From Punica granatum (Eukaryota; Streptophyta; Magnoliopsida; Myrtales; Lythraceae): a stretch of DNA of 64,000 bases. A model generated the notes under the pieces. It worked only from the letters and a program-made list of their open reading frames with translations. It was not told where the DNA came from and ran no database searches. The number at the start of each line of letters is the position of its first letter. Within the stretch, counting starts at the first letter, position 1. The stretch is from assembly GCF_007655135.1 (NCBI RefSeq), contig NC_045128.1, positions 36,240,811-36,304,810 on the forward strand, read 5' to 3'. Below are positions 34,365-45,600 of the stretch, one piece after another. The translations under genes and the position numbers were made by a program.

Positions 34365-34526
34365 CAAAAGCAGGACACATCTACCAACGCCCATCAGCTC
34401 ATTCAATTCCGCTAGAAATAAACCATGCAATAAAATTAATGGTAGAAAAACGAATTTATGCGTGCTGAAATAGAGGCTTTAATATATTAAAAATTGCAAA
34501 TTATGGATTACTAATGAATAAAAAGG

Positions 34527-34559
<33 letters not shown>

Positions 34560-34565
34560 CGAGCT
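34365..34565 (-). other. Remnant of the copy 2 intron, with (TAA)n tract
   Basis: About 34365-34455 matches intron sequence of copy 1 at about 27757-27850 (shared CTACCAACGCC and TCAGCTCATTCAATTC). The match stops near 34365, where repeat DNA begins. A (TAA)n microsatellite occupies about 34529-34556. Confidence 0.65.
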
Positions 34566-35393
34566 TTAATTACCTGAAACCTTGAAAAGAATTTCTTGCA
34601 GGCGGGTCTCGGCGGAGACAGCAAGCCAAGCTAGGTTTGAAGCTGAGGCCCACAGGCAGACGGCTTCCTCGGCGCACCCGCAAGCCGCGAGCTTCTGGGC
34701 CAGCCAGACCAGCTCGGCCGCGAGCTTCTCTGCCGAGCTACCCTCCGGGCCCAACTCATCCCTCGGCGTCCCGGCTAGGCTCCAGGCCACACCCCCAAGT
34801 GCCTTGACCACCCTCAGGACACCGTTCAGATAGAAGTGCTCGGCCGGCACGGCGCCTGACCCCACGGGGCCGCTGCTGAATCCACGAGCGCGCTCCCGGT
34901 CCACCATCGCGGCTTCGAGCTGGGTAAGAGTCCTCGAGAACGCGGCCGAGAGAACCTTTCGATTCACCTCGCGCAGCGCCTTCGTGCCCTCCTGTTGGTT
35001 CTCGTCGATGAGCCGCTCAGCCAAGGACCGCACGGCCTCGTACTTGCGGGAGCTCACGGGGACGGTGTTGACGATGGCCAGCAGCTGGGAGAGAGCCCGG
35101 GCGATGCCAGAGTCGCCGACTCCTCCGGGCGACTGCGGGAGGAAGTCAGGCTTCTTACCCTTGTGCTCGGGAGGGAACCTGCCGCTGCCGGAACTGAAAG
35201 GGTTGACTGGAGGGACGACGACGGGTAGCAGGCGGAGGAAGAAGAGGAAGCAGCTGACGACGAAGGTGTGAAGGAGGTCGAGGATTTTGTAGCGCTCGGC
35301 GAGGTTGATGAAGGGCCTGTCGGCGAAGAGGAAGAGGGAGGTGACGAGGTTGCGGAGGAGAAGCGGGGCCATGGAGGTGGGGGAGGCTCCCAT
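34566..35393 (-). CDS. Duplicate of the uncharacterised gene lacking its second exon (copy 2)
   Basis: The frame from ATG 35393 (MGASPTSMAPLLLRNLVTSL) to the stop at 34566 is closely similar to exon 1 of the gene at 25894-28973, including KPDFL, IARALSQLLAIVNT, SSRKYEAVRSLAERLIDE and AAELVWLAQKLAACGCAEEA. It has an extra ~8 residues (RERARGFSSGPVGSG region). The splice donor is conserved (GTTTCAG|GTAATT, exon end 34574, same phase 1). No second exon is found before the next gene: the intron homology breaks off at about 34365 against retroelement DNA. If unspliced, the protein ends after KVSGN with 275 residues. It could be a 3'-truncated pseudogene, or its first exon could splice to the distant second exon of copy 1. 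Confidence 0.6.
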   Translation of the reverse strand: MGASPTSMAPLLLRNLVTSLFLFADRPFINLAERYKILDLLHTFVVSCFLFFLRLLPVVVPPVNPFSSGSGRFPPEHKGKKPDFLPQSPGGVGDSGIARALSQLLAIVNTVPVSSRKYEAVRSLAERLIDENQQEGTKALREVNRKVLSAAFSRTLTQLEAAMVDRERARGFSSGPVGSGAVPAEHFYLNGVLRVVKALGGVAWSLAGTPRDELGPEGSSAEKLAAELVWLAQKLAACGCAEEAVCLWASASNLAWLAVSAETRLQEILFKVSGN

Positions 35394-36308
35394 GGTGGAT
35401 TTTCGTCTGCAAACGGAAATGGATAGAATTGGGGTTGGGTCGGGGAGATGGGAGGAAGATACGAAGGATCCGTGAAGAAGACGTTTGAGGAGAGGAGAGG
35501 ATGGTAAGCTGTTCGTCCGGGGGGGGGGGGGTTTAATCTGTGAATGCAAACAAAATAACGACTTCCTCTATTGTCCTGATTTTGGACCGCCGAAAATTAA
35601 AATTAAAAAAATTAAGAAAATTCTTGTGCCAAAAAAAAATTAATCCGCTGGGATATTCTTGGATAGGAAGTACTGAGAAATCCATGTTTGAGATTTTAAA
35701 ATCTTATTTTAACTTAATTTTACTTACAACAAAACAAAATAATCCATACAAAGTCAAATGGTGAATCCCATTTATACCACTCTTTTTCAAAATCAAAATA
35801 ACATAACTCATACAAAATCAAATTGTGAATCCCATACATAACCATTTATACCACTCTTTTTCAAAATCAAAATCTAATTTTAAAATGTTACTTACAAACT
35901 AAACGCACCATCAATCATAATAAGATGCCAATGGCAAGCCGGATATGACTCGCCAGGATGTTCACAATCACGGGGAAGAGCTCTTCCATTTTTTTCATAT
36001 AAGAGGGCCAACAATGGATAGATACACGTTCGATTTACCTCATGAGTCATGTTACAAAGAATTGCTCTGTCCAAGCTTATGACAGGGACCCCCGGCACAC
36101 ACCGACCGGGAAAGAACAATACTTGAAGGTAACGAGAAGGTTACAGGGGTAAGTTACTCTGATGCGTTCCCTTAGCAATTCGGAACCCAAGAAAGCTCAA
36201 AGGCCAAAAGGTGGTGTGAACAGGGAACCCGCGGTATATCTGCAAAGCCGCCGGTGGTTCATCGGTATATTCATCTTGGGCAAAGGGTGTTGACAACTTG
36301 AATTCCTC
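35394..36308. other. Spacer between copy 2 and OM64
   Basis: It holds the likely 5' leader of copy 2, a G-run at about 35519-35532, and an AT-rich stretch with an imperfect ~60-bp duplication (GAATCCCAT...CCACTCTTTTTCAAAATC) at about 35749-35803 and 35814-35873. That ends in AAACTAAACGCACC, like the ends of the family 2 MITEs. The part near 36308 is OM64 3' UTR. Confidence 0.45.
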
Positions 36309-39300
36309 TCAACTCAACAATTTTCTGAGTCGATTCTCGGCAGTGCTAGCATATTTGTTCTGGGGCTCCAGAACAAGAGCATGCTTGAAATCTGCGCGTA
36401 CAATGGAAATATAATGTTAGAGAAGAGTTCGATATTGAAGTTTAATACAGCAAGTATTCACTTCTCGCTATCAGGAATAAAACGCCGTCTCTGTTTCCAG
36501 TACCTAAAGGTGCTCACCTTGAAGAGCCTCTTTGTAACAGAGGAGCGACTCTCTAGCTGCTCCACGTCTCAGATATGCCTTCACATTCTGCAAGCGCAAG
36601 TTTTTGTACAAGGTTTAGTGTGGAATTAGCGAATGCATATATTGTCAAAAAAGAATCATAAATCTACTGCTAAGACAGCTTGTAAAATCTGAGACTGAGA
36701 CTGCTCAAATTCATGGCATCGTTTACAGTTGAGAAGTAGAACCTTCTTTTCACCCATTTATCAGCATGTTTTTCCTAGTACCCTTTTCCTCCCCCCCGTT
36801 TTCTCCCCCATCTTTCTGGCATAAAATTTGAGGTTTCTCTTTTCAAATACAACAGATTTTTGGTTCCCTAGTTCGACATGCTGTCTAAACCCTATCAACA
36901 AACTCTTACAAGAACACTGAAGGAATGCCCAAGGAAAAAAGCAAACTATATTGACAGAGTTACCATACCTTCTTATCCAGTGAGATCGCTCTGCTGCAAT
37001 CCTCTTCAGCTTGGCGAAAGCTAAACAGAGTAGTCAATTAGAGGAATAAGGATCATTGGCGTGAAAGTACATACTTTTAGATAATGATGAGTCACAGAAG
37101 AATCATACCATCCCAATTCCAAGTAGGCAGCAGCTCGGTTGCAGTAGTAAGTTGCATTTGTCTCATTTAACTTAATAGCTTCACTATAATAATTCACCGC
37201 CTTATTCCACTGTCTTCCCTTATATGCAGCATTTCCCTGTAATAAGATTCAAAATTTCAAACTTAATAGCAGTTCGAAGGTAATAAGATTCGAAGTTAGC
37301 TGGTTTCTTTGCAATTTCGTCTAGCTTCAATGTATAGGGGTATTCTATTGCCCAGCAGTTTTGATTTTGTTATTGGATAGTCATTCATTGTACATTTACG
37401 TTTCGTTTCTATTAATCAAATGCTCCACTTATCCAAAAAAAAAAAAGGATTCATATGTCCAAATTTGCAATGGATCTCAGCAAATGGTGCCAAAACCAAA
37501 TTGTTGCTGATAATGGAGAATAATTTCCATGAACAGCAGAATTGGAGGAAAAAAGTTTTATGCAGGACAATAATAAATCTAAAAGCACATTAAAAAGGGC
37601 AAAAATCCCTCCCGACCTTTTCCTTTAATAGTTCAGAAGCATCCATGTCGCCATTTGTATCAGGTAAGGGCAACGAACTTGAAACTATGCTGGCTTGCTC
37701 TTGGAGAGATGAATACATATCCGAGACAGTATCAAGAAGAAATTTATCGGCCCCATGAAATGCAATAAATGAAATAGAGATGGGAAAATCATCGTGATTT
37801 CCCAATGGAATAGTAGCCTGGAAAATAATTAAAGAATCAAGTCATCCCATGGAAAAAGCTACCAACAAGTGAAGAAAAAAGGTCGCCAAATATCATGAAC
37901 ATTACCTGACAGCACCCAGACAAGCTTGAAATACTTAGTAGCGTAAGTGCTCTGTCATAAAACTCAGCAAATGATCTTTTCTTCATGTTAAGGGCAAGCG
38001 GGGGATCCGCAATTGTGGGAATCACTAATATTCCATCTTCCTGGAAGAACAAAAAATAAGGACACCGAATCGTAATAAGCACAATCATCCACAATATAGG
38101 CACACACGGAGACAAATAAGAGCTTTATAGTAGCTAACTACTAATTTATATGGGAAAAATTTTCTCCAGATTCTTCTCTTAAAATCGAGACAAAAGTTCA
38201 TTAAATTCCCGGAACGTCTCTTTAACTAAGAAACTACAATAAATAAAAGGGGGAATAATTAAAGAGATGAGGACCTGCAGTACTGAGAAAGTAAAATAAT
38301 AATCAACTCATACACACTTTCCACTGGAAATACACCCACAAAAAAAAAAAAAGGTTTCCTATATCAAATAGATCATAACTCGCTACAAAAACTCAGCTTT
38401 GTTTTATAAATGTAAATCAAATATGACAACCTTCAAGAATTATGCAGAGGCCAAGAAAAAGGGTCATGCATACCTTCAAGAGATCATGAAGGGCTGCTCG
38501 CATCTCACTCCGTATTTTATACAAGGTTTTGATGTTTTCAGTTGAAGTACTGATAGCTGTCTGAACACAAGCAGTAGTATGGGGTCTGAACCTAGGTTTG
38601 ACTGAATCCACCCAATCTTCATAATTGGTTTTAAATTCACATCTGAAAAGGAGTTGCACTAATTACACGTGATGAAGCCAGAGTATGATTAATATCTACA
38701 TTAAACAAGAGAGAAAGAAGGAGAGAGAATGACAGATCATCAACATGGTTAGGAAAATGAAGAGACAGGTTCTACTAATATAGCTTGTAATCAATAGCCT
38801 GGGTAAGTCTAGCTTTAGTGACTCAAGGTCAGATCTGAGTGTCATTTATTTATATGTGAAAACTTGAGATATACAAACTTATATGCAAGACAAATCAGGA
38901 GGATGAAATCAGAGTTTTATATATTATTATAAGTCCACCATTATAAATGAATTGATTCACAGTGAAAAATATGGCCAAGATACATCAAATTTGAGATCAC
39001 CTTTGTAATGAAAGCATTGCAGAAGACAGAGCTTTCAAAGCTGATATCCCATTCTGATGACTAGTTGATTGTTCTCTAAATCCTTTAAGGCTGGGTACAC
39101 TTGAAGCAATATGTTGGCCAAAATTAATATGCTTTGGAGGCTGATCTGCGAAATCATTAAGAAGTAGACAGAATCAGTGGAAAATCAGATCAACTAGCTC
39201 TCTAAAACTAATCCAAATATCAGCATAGAGCCAAAAAAAAAAAAAGGAAAAAGATAACTTACATCCAGATAATTTCTCAACAGTTTTAGTAACAATATAT

Positions 39301-40870
39301 TTAAACTTTGGCACGGGAACTTTAGAAAGCTGAAAAAGATCATCAGCAAAAAGAATTCTTCTTGTCCTTCTTGGTTCTATTGTTTTCAGCTGGAGGAGGA
39401 CATGCCCAACTCGACAAAATATTGATGGATCACGGGCAAACCATCCTACAAAAGCTCCTCAAATTTGTGAAATATACCAATAGCACGAAAGGAAGTTTCA
39501 AACAATGTAACAAAGAAACTATAAATTACATTCATTTTTTCATATAGGTAATACAAGCCAAAATAAGTACGAAGGTGGATATAGTTGTCTTCTCTGCAAT
39601 TGTATCACATACCAACAGTATCTAAGCTTGGTGAATTTGGCAAAACCCCAACTGTAGAAACAGCTCCATGTGATGGCCGGTATCCAAGGATACCACAAAA
39701 TGATGCCGGAATTCTCACACAACCAGTCGTATCAGTCCCTGCCATAATGACTAGACTTTAATACACTTACAACTAAGTAGCTGCACTGTAACTGCAAACC
39801 TACAGCAATATAAAGTTTGAGAAGCGAATAGTTTTCGATAGAGCAATCATATCCAGCATATATTTTCAATACAGGCGATCAATAATGCCACGACACATAT
39901 CCGCTCGATAAAAATGCTATAGATTGAACATTGCACTCCAGATCAGAAAAAAGGAACTTGAAATTAACCATGACCCAGACCATTCGGCAATCAAAACAGA
40001 ATCAGTCGGGCTAGAGGCCATACCAAGAGCAAAGTCAACTAGCTCAGCTGCAACTGCAACAGCTGAACCACTAGAAGAACCCCCAGGGATATGCGAAGGC
40101 ATCTTCGGGTTTACAGGGGTTCCATACTCAGTATTCTCTCCAGTCATCCTGAAATAACAACACAATTACTAAAATCACGCGAACTGATTTTTTAACACGA
40201 TTAACACTAAGCTAAGGAAACACATTCACACAGATAATAAAGTGAAGTCCGACCCGAAAGCCAATTCGTCCATGACAGTCTTGCCAACGCACTTGGCGCC
40301 ATTCTTCAAGAGTGCTGTCACCACAACTGCCGTCTTCCCAGCTGCCTCATGCGTTTCAGCCCACCCAGAACTCCCAAACCCGGCCACATATCCCTTCACA
40401 TCAAATCTGCAAGAAATTGTCTACCCTGTATTAACAAACCAAAACCACAAATAGCCTCACCCAAAAAAAAAAGGAAAAAAGGGACTCTCCTCACTCCATC
40501 TCACATTCACATAGCAAAAGCTTACGACTTTGATCAAATCAATGGTCCCAACTACCAATACCGAGCTAAGCTACAGAAATGGAGAAGTTAAGCAAGAGAG
40601 AAACGGCACTGACATGTCTTTGATGGCGAAACTCAGACCGGCGAGGGGCTGTTTAAGAGCGGGGGGAGGCGGCTGCGGGAAGGGAAGCAGCTCGAACTTC
40701 TCCACAAAAGCCCCGAAGTCCTCTCTGATAGCATTCGCTCTCCGCTTCCCTTTCCTCCTCCTCCGGTGAGTCTCCGCGAGGATCACGATCCCCGCAACTG
40801 TTAGCCCGATGACCACCCAGGCCTTCGGGTTCGACATGCTAGCTTTCACGGCCTGTACCGGCTTCGACAT
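36309..40870 (-). CDS. OM64: Outer membrane protein 64, mitochondrial (OM64/Toc64 family; amidase-like plus TPR)
   Basis: Thirteen exons with consistent phases give 608 residues: 40870-40614, 40406-40254, 40148-40024, 39738-39613, 39445-39263, 39145-39001, 38642-38474, 38040-37906, 37817-37617, 37236-37109, 37020-36969, 36587-36518, 36391-36309. The first ATG is 40870; upstream codons in frame lead only to TTG. The N-terminus MSKPVQAVKASMSNPKAWVV, then IGLTVAGIVILAE, is a signal-anchor helix followed by an Arg/Lys patch, as in OM64 rather than plastid Toc64-III. An amidase-signature domain follows (PGGSSSGSAVAVAAEL), then three TPR motifs (NAAYKGRQWNKAVNYYSEAI onward) that dock Hsp70/Hsp90-bound preproteins at the mitochondrial surface. 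The amidase nucleophile position reads DTTGCVR. Arabidopsis OM64 has Gly there, so the family is considered catalytically inactive. Confidence 0.93.
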
Positions 40871-40910
40871 GATCGCGCCAATATCGGCCCTCAATCAATC
40901 GATGTTTCGC

Positions 40911-40913
<3 letters not shown>

Positions 40914-40949
<36 letters not shown>
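40914..40949. repeat. (AG)n microsatellite in the OM64 5' leader
   Basis: A run of AG dinucleotides, followed by a G run, lies about 45 bp upstream of the OM64 start codon on the coding strand's 5' side (CT-rich when read on the minus strand). Such CT-rich tracts are common in plant 5' leaders. Confidence 0.85.
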
Positions 40950-40956
<7 letters not shown>

Positions 40957-42652
40957 TGAGGGGAAGAGAGAGAGGGAGGGCTTTAGGAGGGTTTTGGAAC
41001 GATCGACTAGGGGAAACGAAGAACGATGCTGATGACACAGGGCGAGTAGGTAGATTTACTGTACTCGCACTTAGGGGTGGCAATTCGTGTCGTGTCGTGT
41101 TTATACGTGTCGTGTTTCGTGTTATCAAAGTCATAACCCGTACACGACACGATTATTAAACGGGTTAGGTTTTGGAAACCCATACACGACACGTTTATAT
41201 CCGTGTCAACCCGTTTAGACACGTTTAAACCCGTTTATCGAAACGTGTCATAATAGGTACACGTATATACGACTCGATTATAAACGTTATCAGGACACGT
41301 TAACACAACTTGTTTATCCGATCAACTCAGTTACCCAGATACATTAACAAGACATGTTTATCCGATTAACTCGTTTATCCGAACACGTTAACATGGCATG
41401 TTTACACGTTAACACGACATGTGTTGGATTGGATGAAAGAAAGGAAAATAAATTAGGTTAGGGACTTAGGAAGTTAGGATTACATGAGGATATTTTGGTA
41501 AATCCAAATACATAAACGAACGGGTTACATGATTATAGTAACACGATTAAACATGTTTAAATAAACAGGTTTAATCGTGTATAATCGGGTTACACAGGTT
41601 CAACCCGATAAGACACGCTTATTAATCGTGTTTAAACGGGTTGGACCTGTTTAGACCGATTATCAAAAATATCCAACCCAAACCCGTTTAACTTCGTGTC
41701 GTATCCGTGTCGTGTTATCGTGTCGTGTGAAATATTACCAGCCTTACTCGCACTGGCGCTATAGCCGCCAAATATTCTTTTCAGTCTGTACAATTAGTAC
41801 GATGGGAAGGATTCCGTGCCATCAATTTTTTTCCTTCTACTGATAGATTAATTCGATGGATCCATTAGTCGAACCGTCTTTCATGCATAGTGAGTAATGT
41901 ATCTATATGAATATCTTTCAGGAGATGAATGATCTTTTATGTCTCCCGAGCTGCATTGACGACCTAATAGTAGTCGATACAAGGGCCAAGGACAGCCCGA
42001 GTAGAGAAAACTTTCACATTTTTGTCGAAAAGTTGGCTCGATGAAAGCTAAAATTCAACTCGATCATCCAAAGATTCCTACTCAAAACGCACAAGCTTGA
42101 GATATCTCAAGTAGTTACTGATTTCCACCTCGTTCAGCTCGATCTCAAGGTCACTCCAGCAATAAACGGTACTCCAGCCCAAAAAGTTCGAGCTCCAACT
42201 TTGCTTGTTTCTATCTAGAGCTATGCGATACATTCTTCTAATGCAATTGAAGCATACATATTGTCATTTTTCTTTTTCTTTTCTTTTCTTTTTTTAATAA
42301 GTCAGCAAACACAATGTCAATTGTCACTAATGCTTGACAGCACAAAATTACTCGAGTCAATTAAGTTAATTCGAGATCCATTGCATATCACCAGGATCAA
42401 CCTGTTCAAACGAACAATATTCACCCGACAGTATCTATCTCATACCTGTTCAGGCTACTCAAAGACAATTTACTATACCGGTGAAATGGTAAGAACATAT
42501 ACGAACAGATATTTGTTTATATATGTGTAAGTGCATTCTAATTAATAAGACACCCTACACTGCTGCAGCAAACCACTGGCAGAATTTATGTACAGGTGAG
42601 GTGAAGGTAATTAAATTAGAAATTTCATCTCTTTTTGCGAGTCAAATGCTCC
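40950..42652. other. Spacer between OM64 and CAMTA containing a hAT-like element
   Basis: It holds the OM64 promoter (minus strand), the hAT-type element at 41072-41746, then about 900 bp of AT-rich DNA without recognised genes up to the 3' UTR of the CAMTA gene. Confidence 0.5.
41072..41746. mobile_element. Non-autonomous hAT-type element with 8-bp TSD
   Basis: The element runs from TAGGGGTGGCAATTCGTGTC to TATTACCAGCCTTA. The 8-bp sequence CTCGCACT lies immediately before (41064-41071) and after (41747-41754). An 8-bp target duplication with TAGGG-like ends is the hAT signature. The interior is packed with CGTGTCGTGT / ACACGACACG motifs in both orientations and AAACGGGTT phrases, giving strong potential for fold-back structure. 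There is no transposase frame. Confidence 0.82.
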
Positions 42653-45600
42653 TCATTCAAATGTCATGGACATGAGAGCATCGTCATCCAACAGAGAGTC
42701 GATGTCGACCATGTCATCTTCCCCTTCGACTGCTTCCTTGGTGCTGTTCAGAACCATCTCACATCCCTACAGAACCAAAGTAATCACGTAATCATGATGG
42801 ATTCTACACCAACCAATTGACAATTGTTGCAACTGATCTGAAGTAGAGGAATCTCCTGACTTAACAGTATCAACGAGAAAAACCTAAAAGAAATAGAGGA
42901 ATCTTCTAAAAGTATCGGCAGCAACGAAAGAACTATCTATCATTTCTGAGCCAAATGGATATGGCTGTAAAAGTTGTCCTCAAGTGCTAAAAGAGACGTT
43001 TCAGGTGCCATCCCGTCTCTTCCAATCTCGGTCTCAAGATTTGAGATAATAATTATTATATTAGGGGGGAAGGAGGGGGGGACTGCCAATCAAGCAATGC
43101 AAGATACTAACTCTGGGGAAAAGAGAAGAAAGAGGAAGGTTACCTTCTTTTCACGGAAACCTTCGCAAACAGTCAGTATCCTGCGGTACTGAGCCCTAGC
43201 CTCAGGATATTGAACCATAGACTTAACCCTAGTAAGAGCCTTTTGCAACCGCTCCTCAGTCTGCTTACGTCCTTCCTTGAGAAAGTCGTAATCGTCCTCT
43301 TTCTGGGGCACGACCTGTTGAATCGGATCCTTACTGACGGTCTCAGACTTATATCCCCGCAAGCCACTGCCTTTGCGCCTCCACCTTAATATAATCTTCT
43401 CAAGGATCCCTACGGACCAGATGATGGTTCTATACTGTTTCCTCACCTGATGTCCTCTCCATTGAGCCTTCACAAAATAAATTTACTCGTCAGCATTCAT
43501 AAGCAGCATCATGAAAAGCTTATTCTTCTCATGCTTTTTTTTTTTTTTGGGCCAGATTCTTCACATGGTAGAAAAGGTGACTCTTGGATGACAAGAAATT
43601 TAAGGAGATGAAATACCAAATAAGGGAAAGAGAAAGCTATTCCAAGTAAACAACAAACACGATCAGTTGTTTTCACCCTAGGTCTGAAACCTGAGAATTA
43701 TAAAGGACCAAAACCCTTTTTTTTTAACTTAATTCATTAAGAGAAATTACACTCCTAATCTCTCAGTCCCTCCCTCCTCACCTCACCTGACCCATATGCA
43801 CTTACATACACAAATCTAATTTGGAACAGAATGGTACTAATAACTTAATCCCAAGAATCGTAGGGGACAGTAACGAGATACCTGGATTTTAACAATTCTT
43901 TGCCGAATGATTAGGAACTCTTTTCTCTTCTTCCAACCCCGGAACTTCTTCTGTATTTGTATTGCGGCAGTATGAGCAAGCCCATTACTCGCCAAAGCCC
44001 TGCGGTTCCTAGCAGCTGTAAGAGAAAGAGCTTGTTCATCTAATTCAGACTCATCAACACCAAACTCCAGCTGTTTCCTCTGGAAAGACTGTATCCTGAA
44101 CATCTGATGTATACGATCAGCGGCTTGCGTCGCATTACAGACAGCTGTCAAGGAGTCCTTCAGTGAGAGGGCCTCTGGCACATCACCATGACTGAAAGGA
44201 GTCGCTGACCGCTCGGAGAGAGTGTGGAAAGCCTTTGGTCCAGTAACTTCTGAGGCAGCATCTTCATTCGGTTCGGTCACTGTGAGTTCCTTGAGATAGC
44301 TGGTCAAAGAAGACTCTGCAAGAAAGCCTGAAATTCCTTTGTGCCCATTGACTGAAGCAAGGTCAGCAGGCGTTCGGCCCAAGGGAAATTCTGGGGATGG
44401 GTCTGAAAGAACACCAGGAGAAGCGCCATGGGAGACAAGAGCAGCAACTGTCTGCTCCCTGCATAAACAAGATAAGGCTCAATGTTAAAATTAACAAATG
44501 GTTTGCTTATTTTTAAGGCTACGTATTCAATAAGAAACCAATACAAAAACAATGAACAGAAATAATAACATATTTAAAAGCCTGAAACTTCCAATAGCAA
44601 AAGTGCAAGAGAGGCATATCGTAAAAACTTGAAACATATAAATTGATGACTCAGAGTCTGTCTTCCCAATAAATTGCTATTGAAGCTAAAAAGCATGCCT
44701 CACTTGGACATGAAATGGAATAGACTACATGATGCATTATACGATTATGAACTATAAAAAGATGAAATGCTCAGCAATAGCATAAAATCATAGAACAATA
44801 GCAGCAATGGGCAATAACAAGCTCTCCCGACAAAATATCCGGATAAGGTGCGTGTGCATAAGGGAGGGGAAAAGAAGAGAGAGAGCTGGAGGATCCTTGC
44901 CTGCCACAGAATGCAGCCCAATGAAGTGCTGTCCATCCATTAGCATCACGGAAATTGATACTAACTCCAGCAGCTAAAATTGGTCTAATGGCCCAATCAT
45001 AACCAAGAGCAACAGCTAAATGTAGTACACCTTGCCCTTGTTCATCTAATAGACAAGGTCCCTTACCACCTTCAACAACTTTATGAAGGAGCCATGAGTA
45101 CAGCTTCTCTTTTGTAATTGTCTGAAGAGCCCGTTCCTTCGTCTGGCTCTGAAAGGAACTCTCAGATGCAGCCTCTAACACCTGCACGTTCTCATCTTCC
45201 TCCTTCAATGCTATGATCTTGTTAATAATTTTCCGTTTCTCCATAAGGCCCTCATAAGAAATGTCCAGATTTCTGATAGAACTCAATGACAAGAGCTTCT
45301 CTAGTTGCGTATGAAAGTGTATCTCATTCATGTAAAAACTGTACACATCTCTCACATCCACATTCGCAGAGCCTGCTCGATAATCAAATTCACGAACTTC
45401 ACTACAAGCCAACCTATTGGAACACGTAACATAAAAAGGGACTTGTCCAACACTGTGGCTTGGAGCTAGGCAAGAAAGAAGCCCATCGCCTAAAACTCGT
45501 GTTGGAACCTCCACTTCCCCAAACATACATGACCAGTTACACTGTGCCACCTCTCTTTGATTCTTCAAGAATGCTCCTACGATCAGTACCTGTTTTGCAG

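Noticed and set aside
40871..40894. Longer N-terminus for OM64
   Set aside because: The upstream codon is TTG, not ATG; MSKPVQ at 40870 gives an N-terminus like known OM64 proteins.
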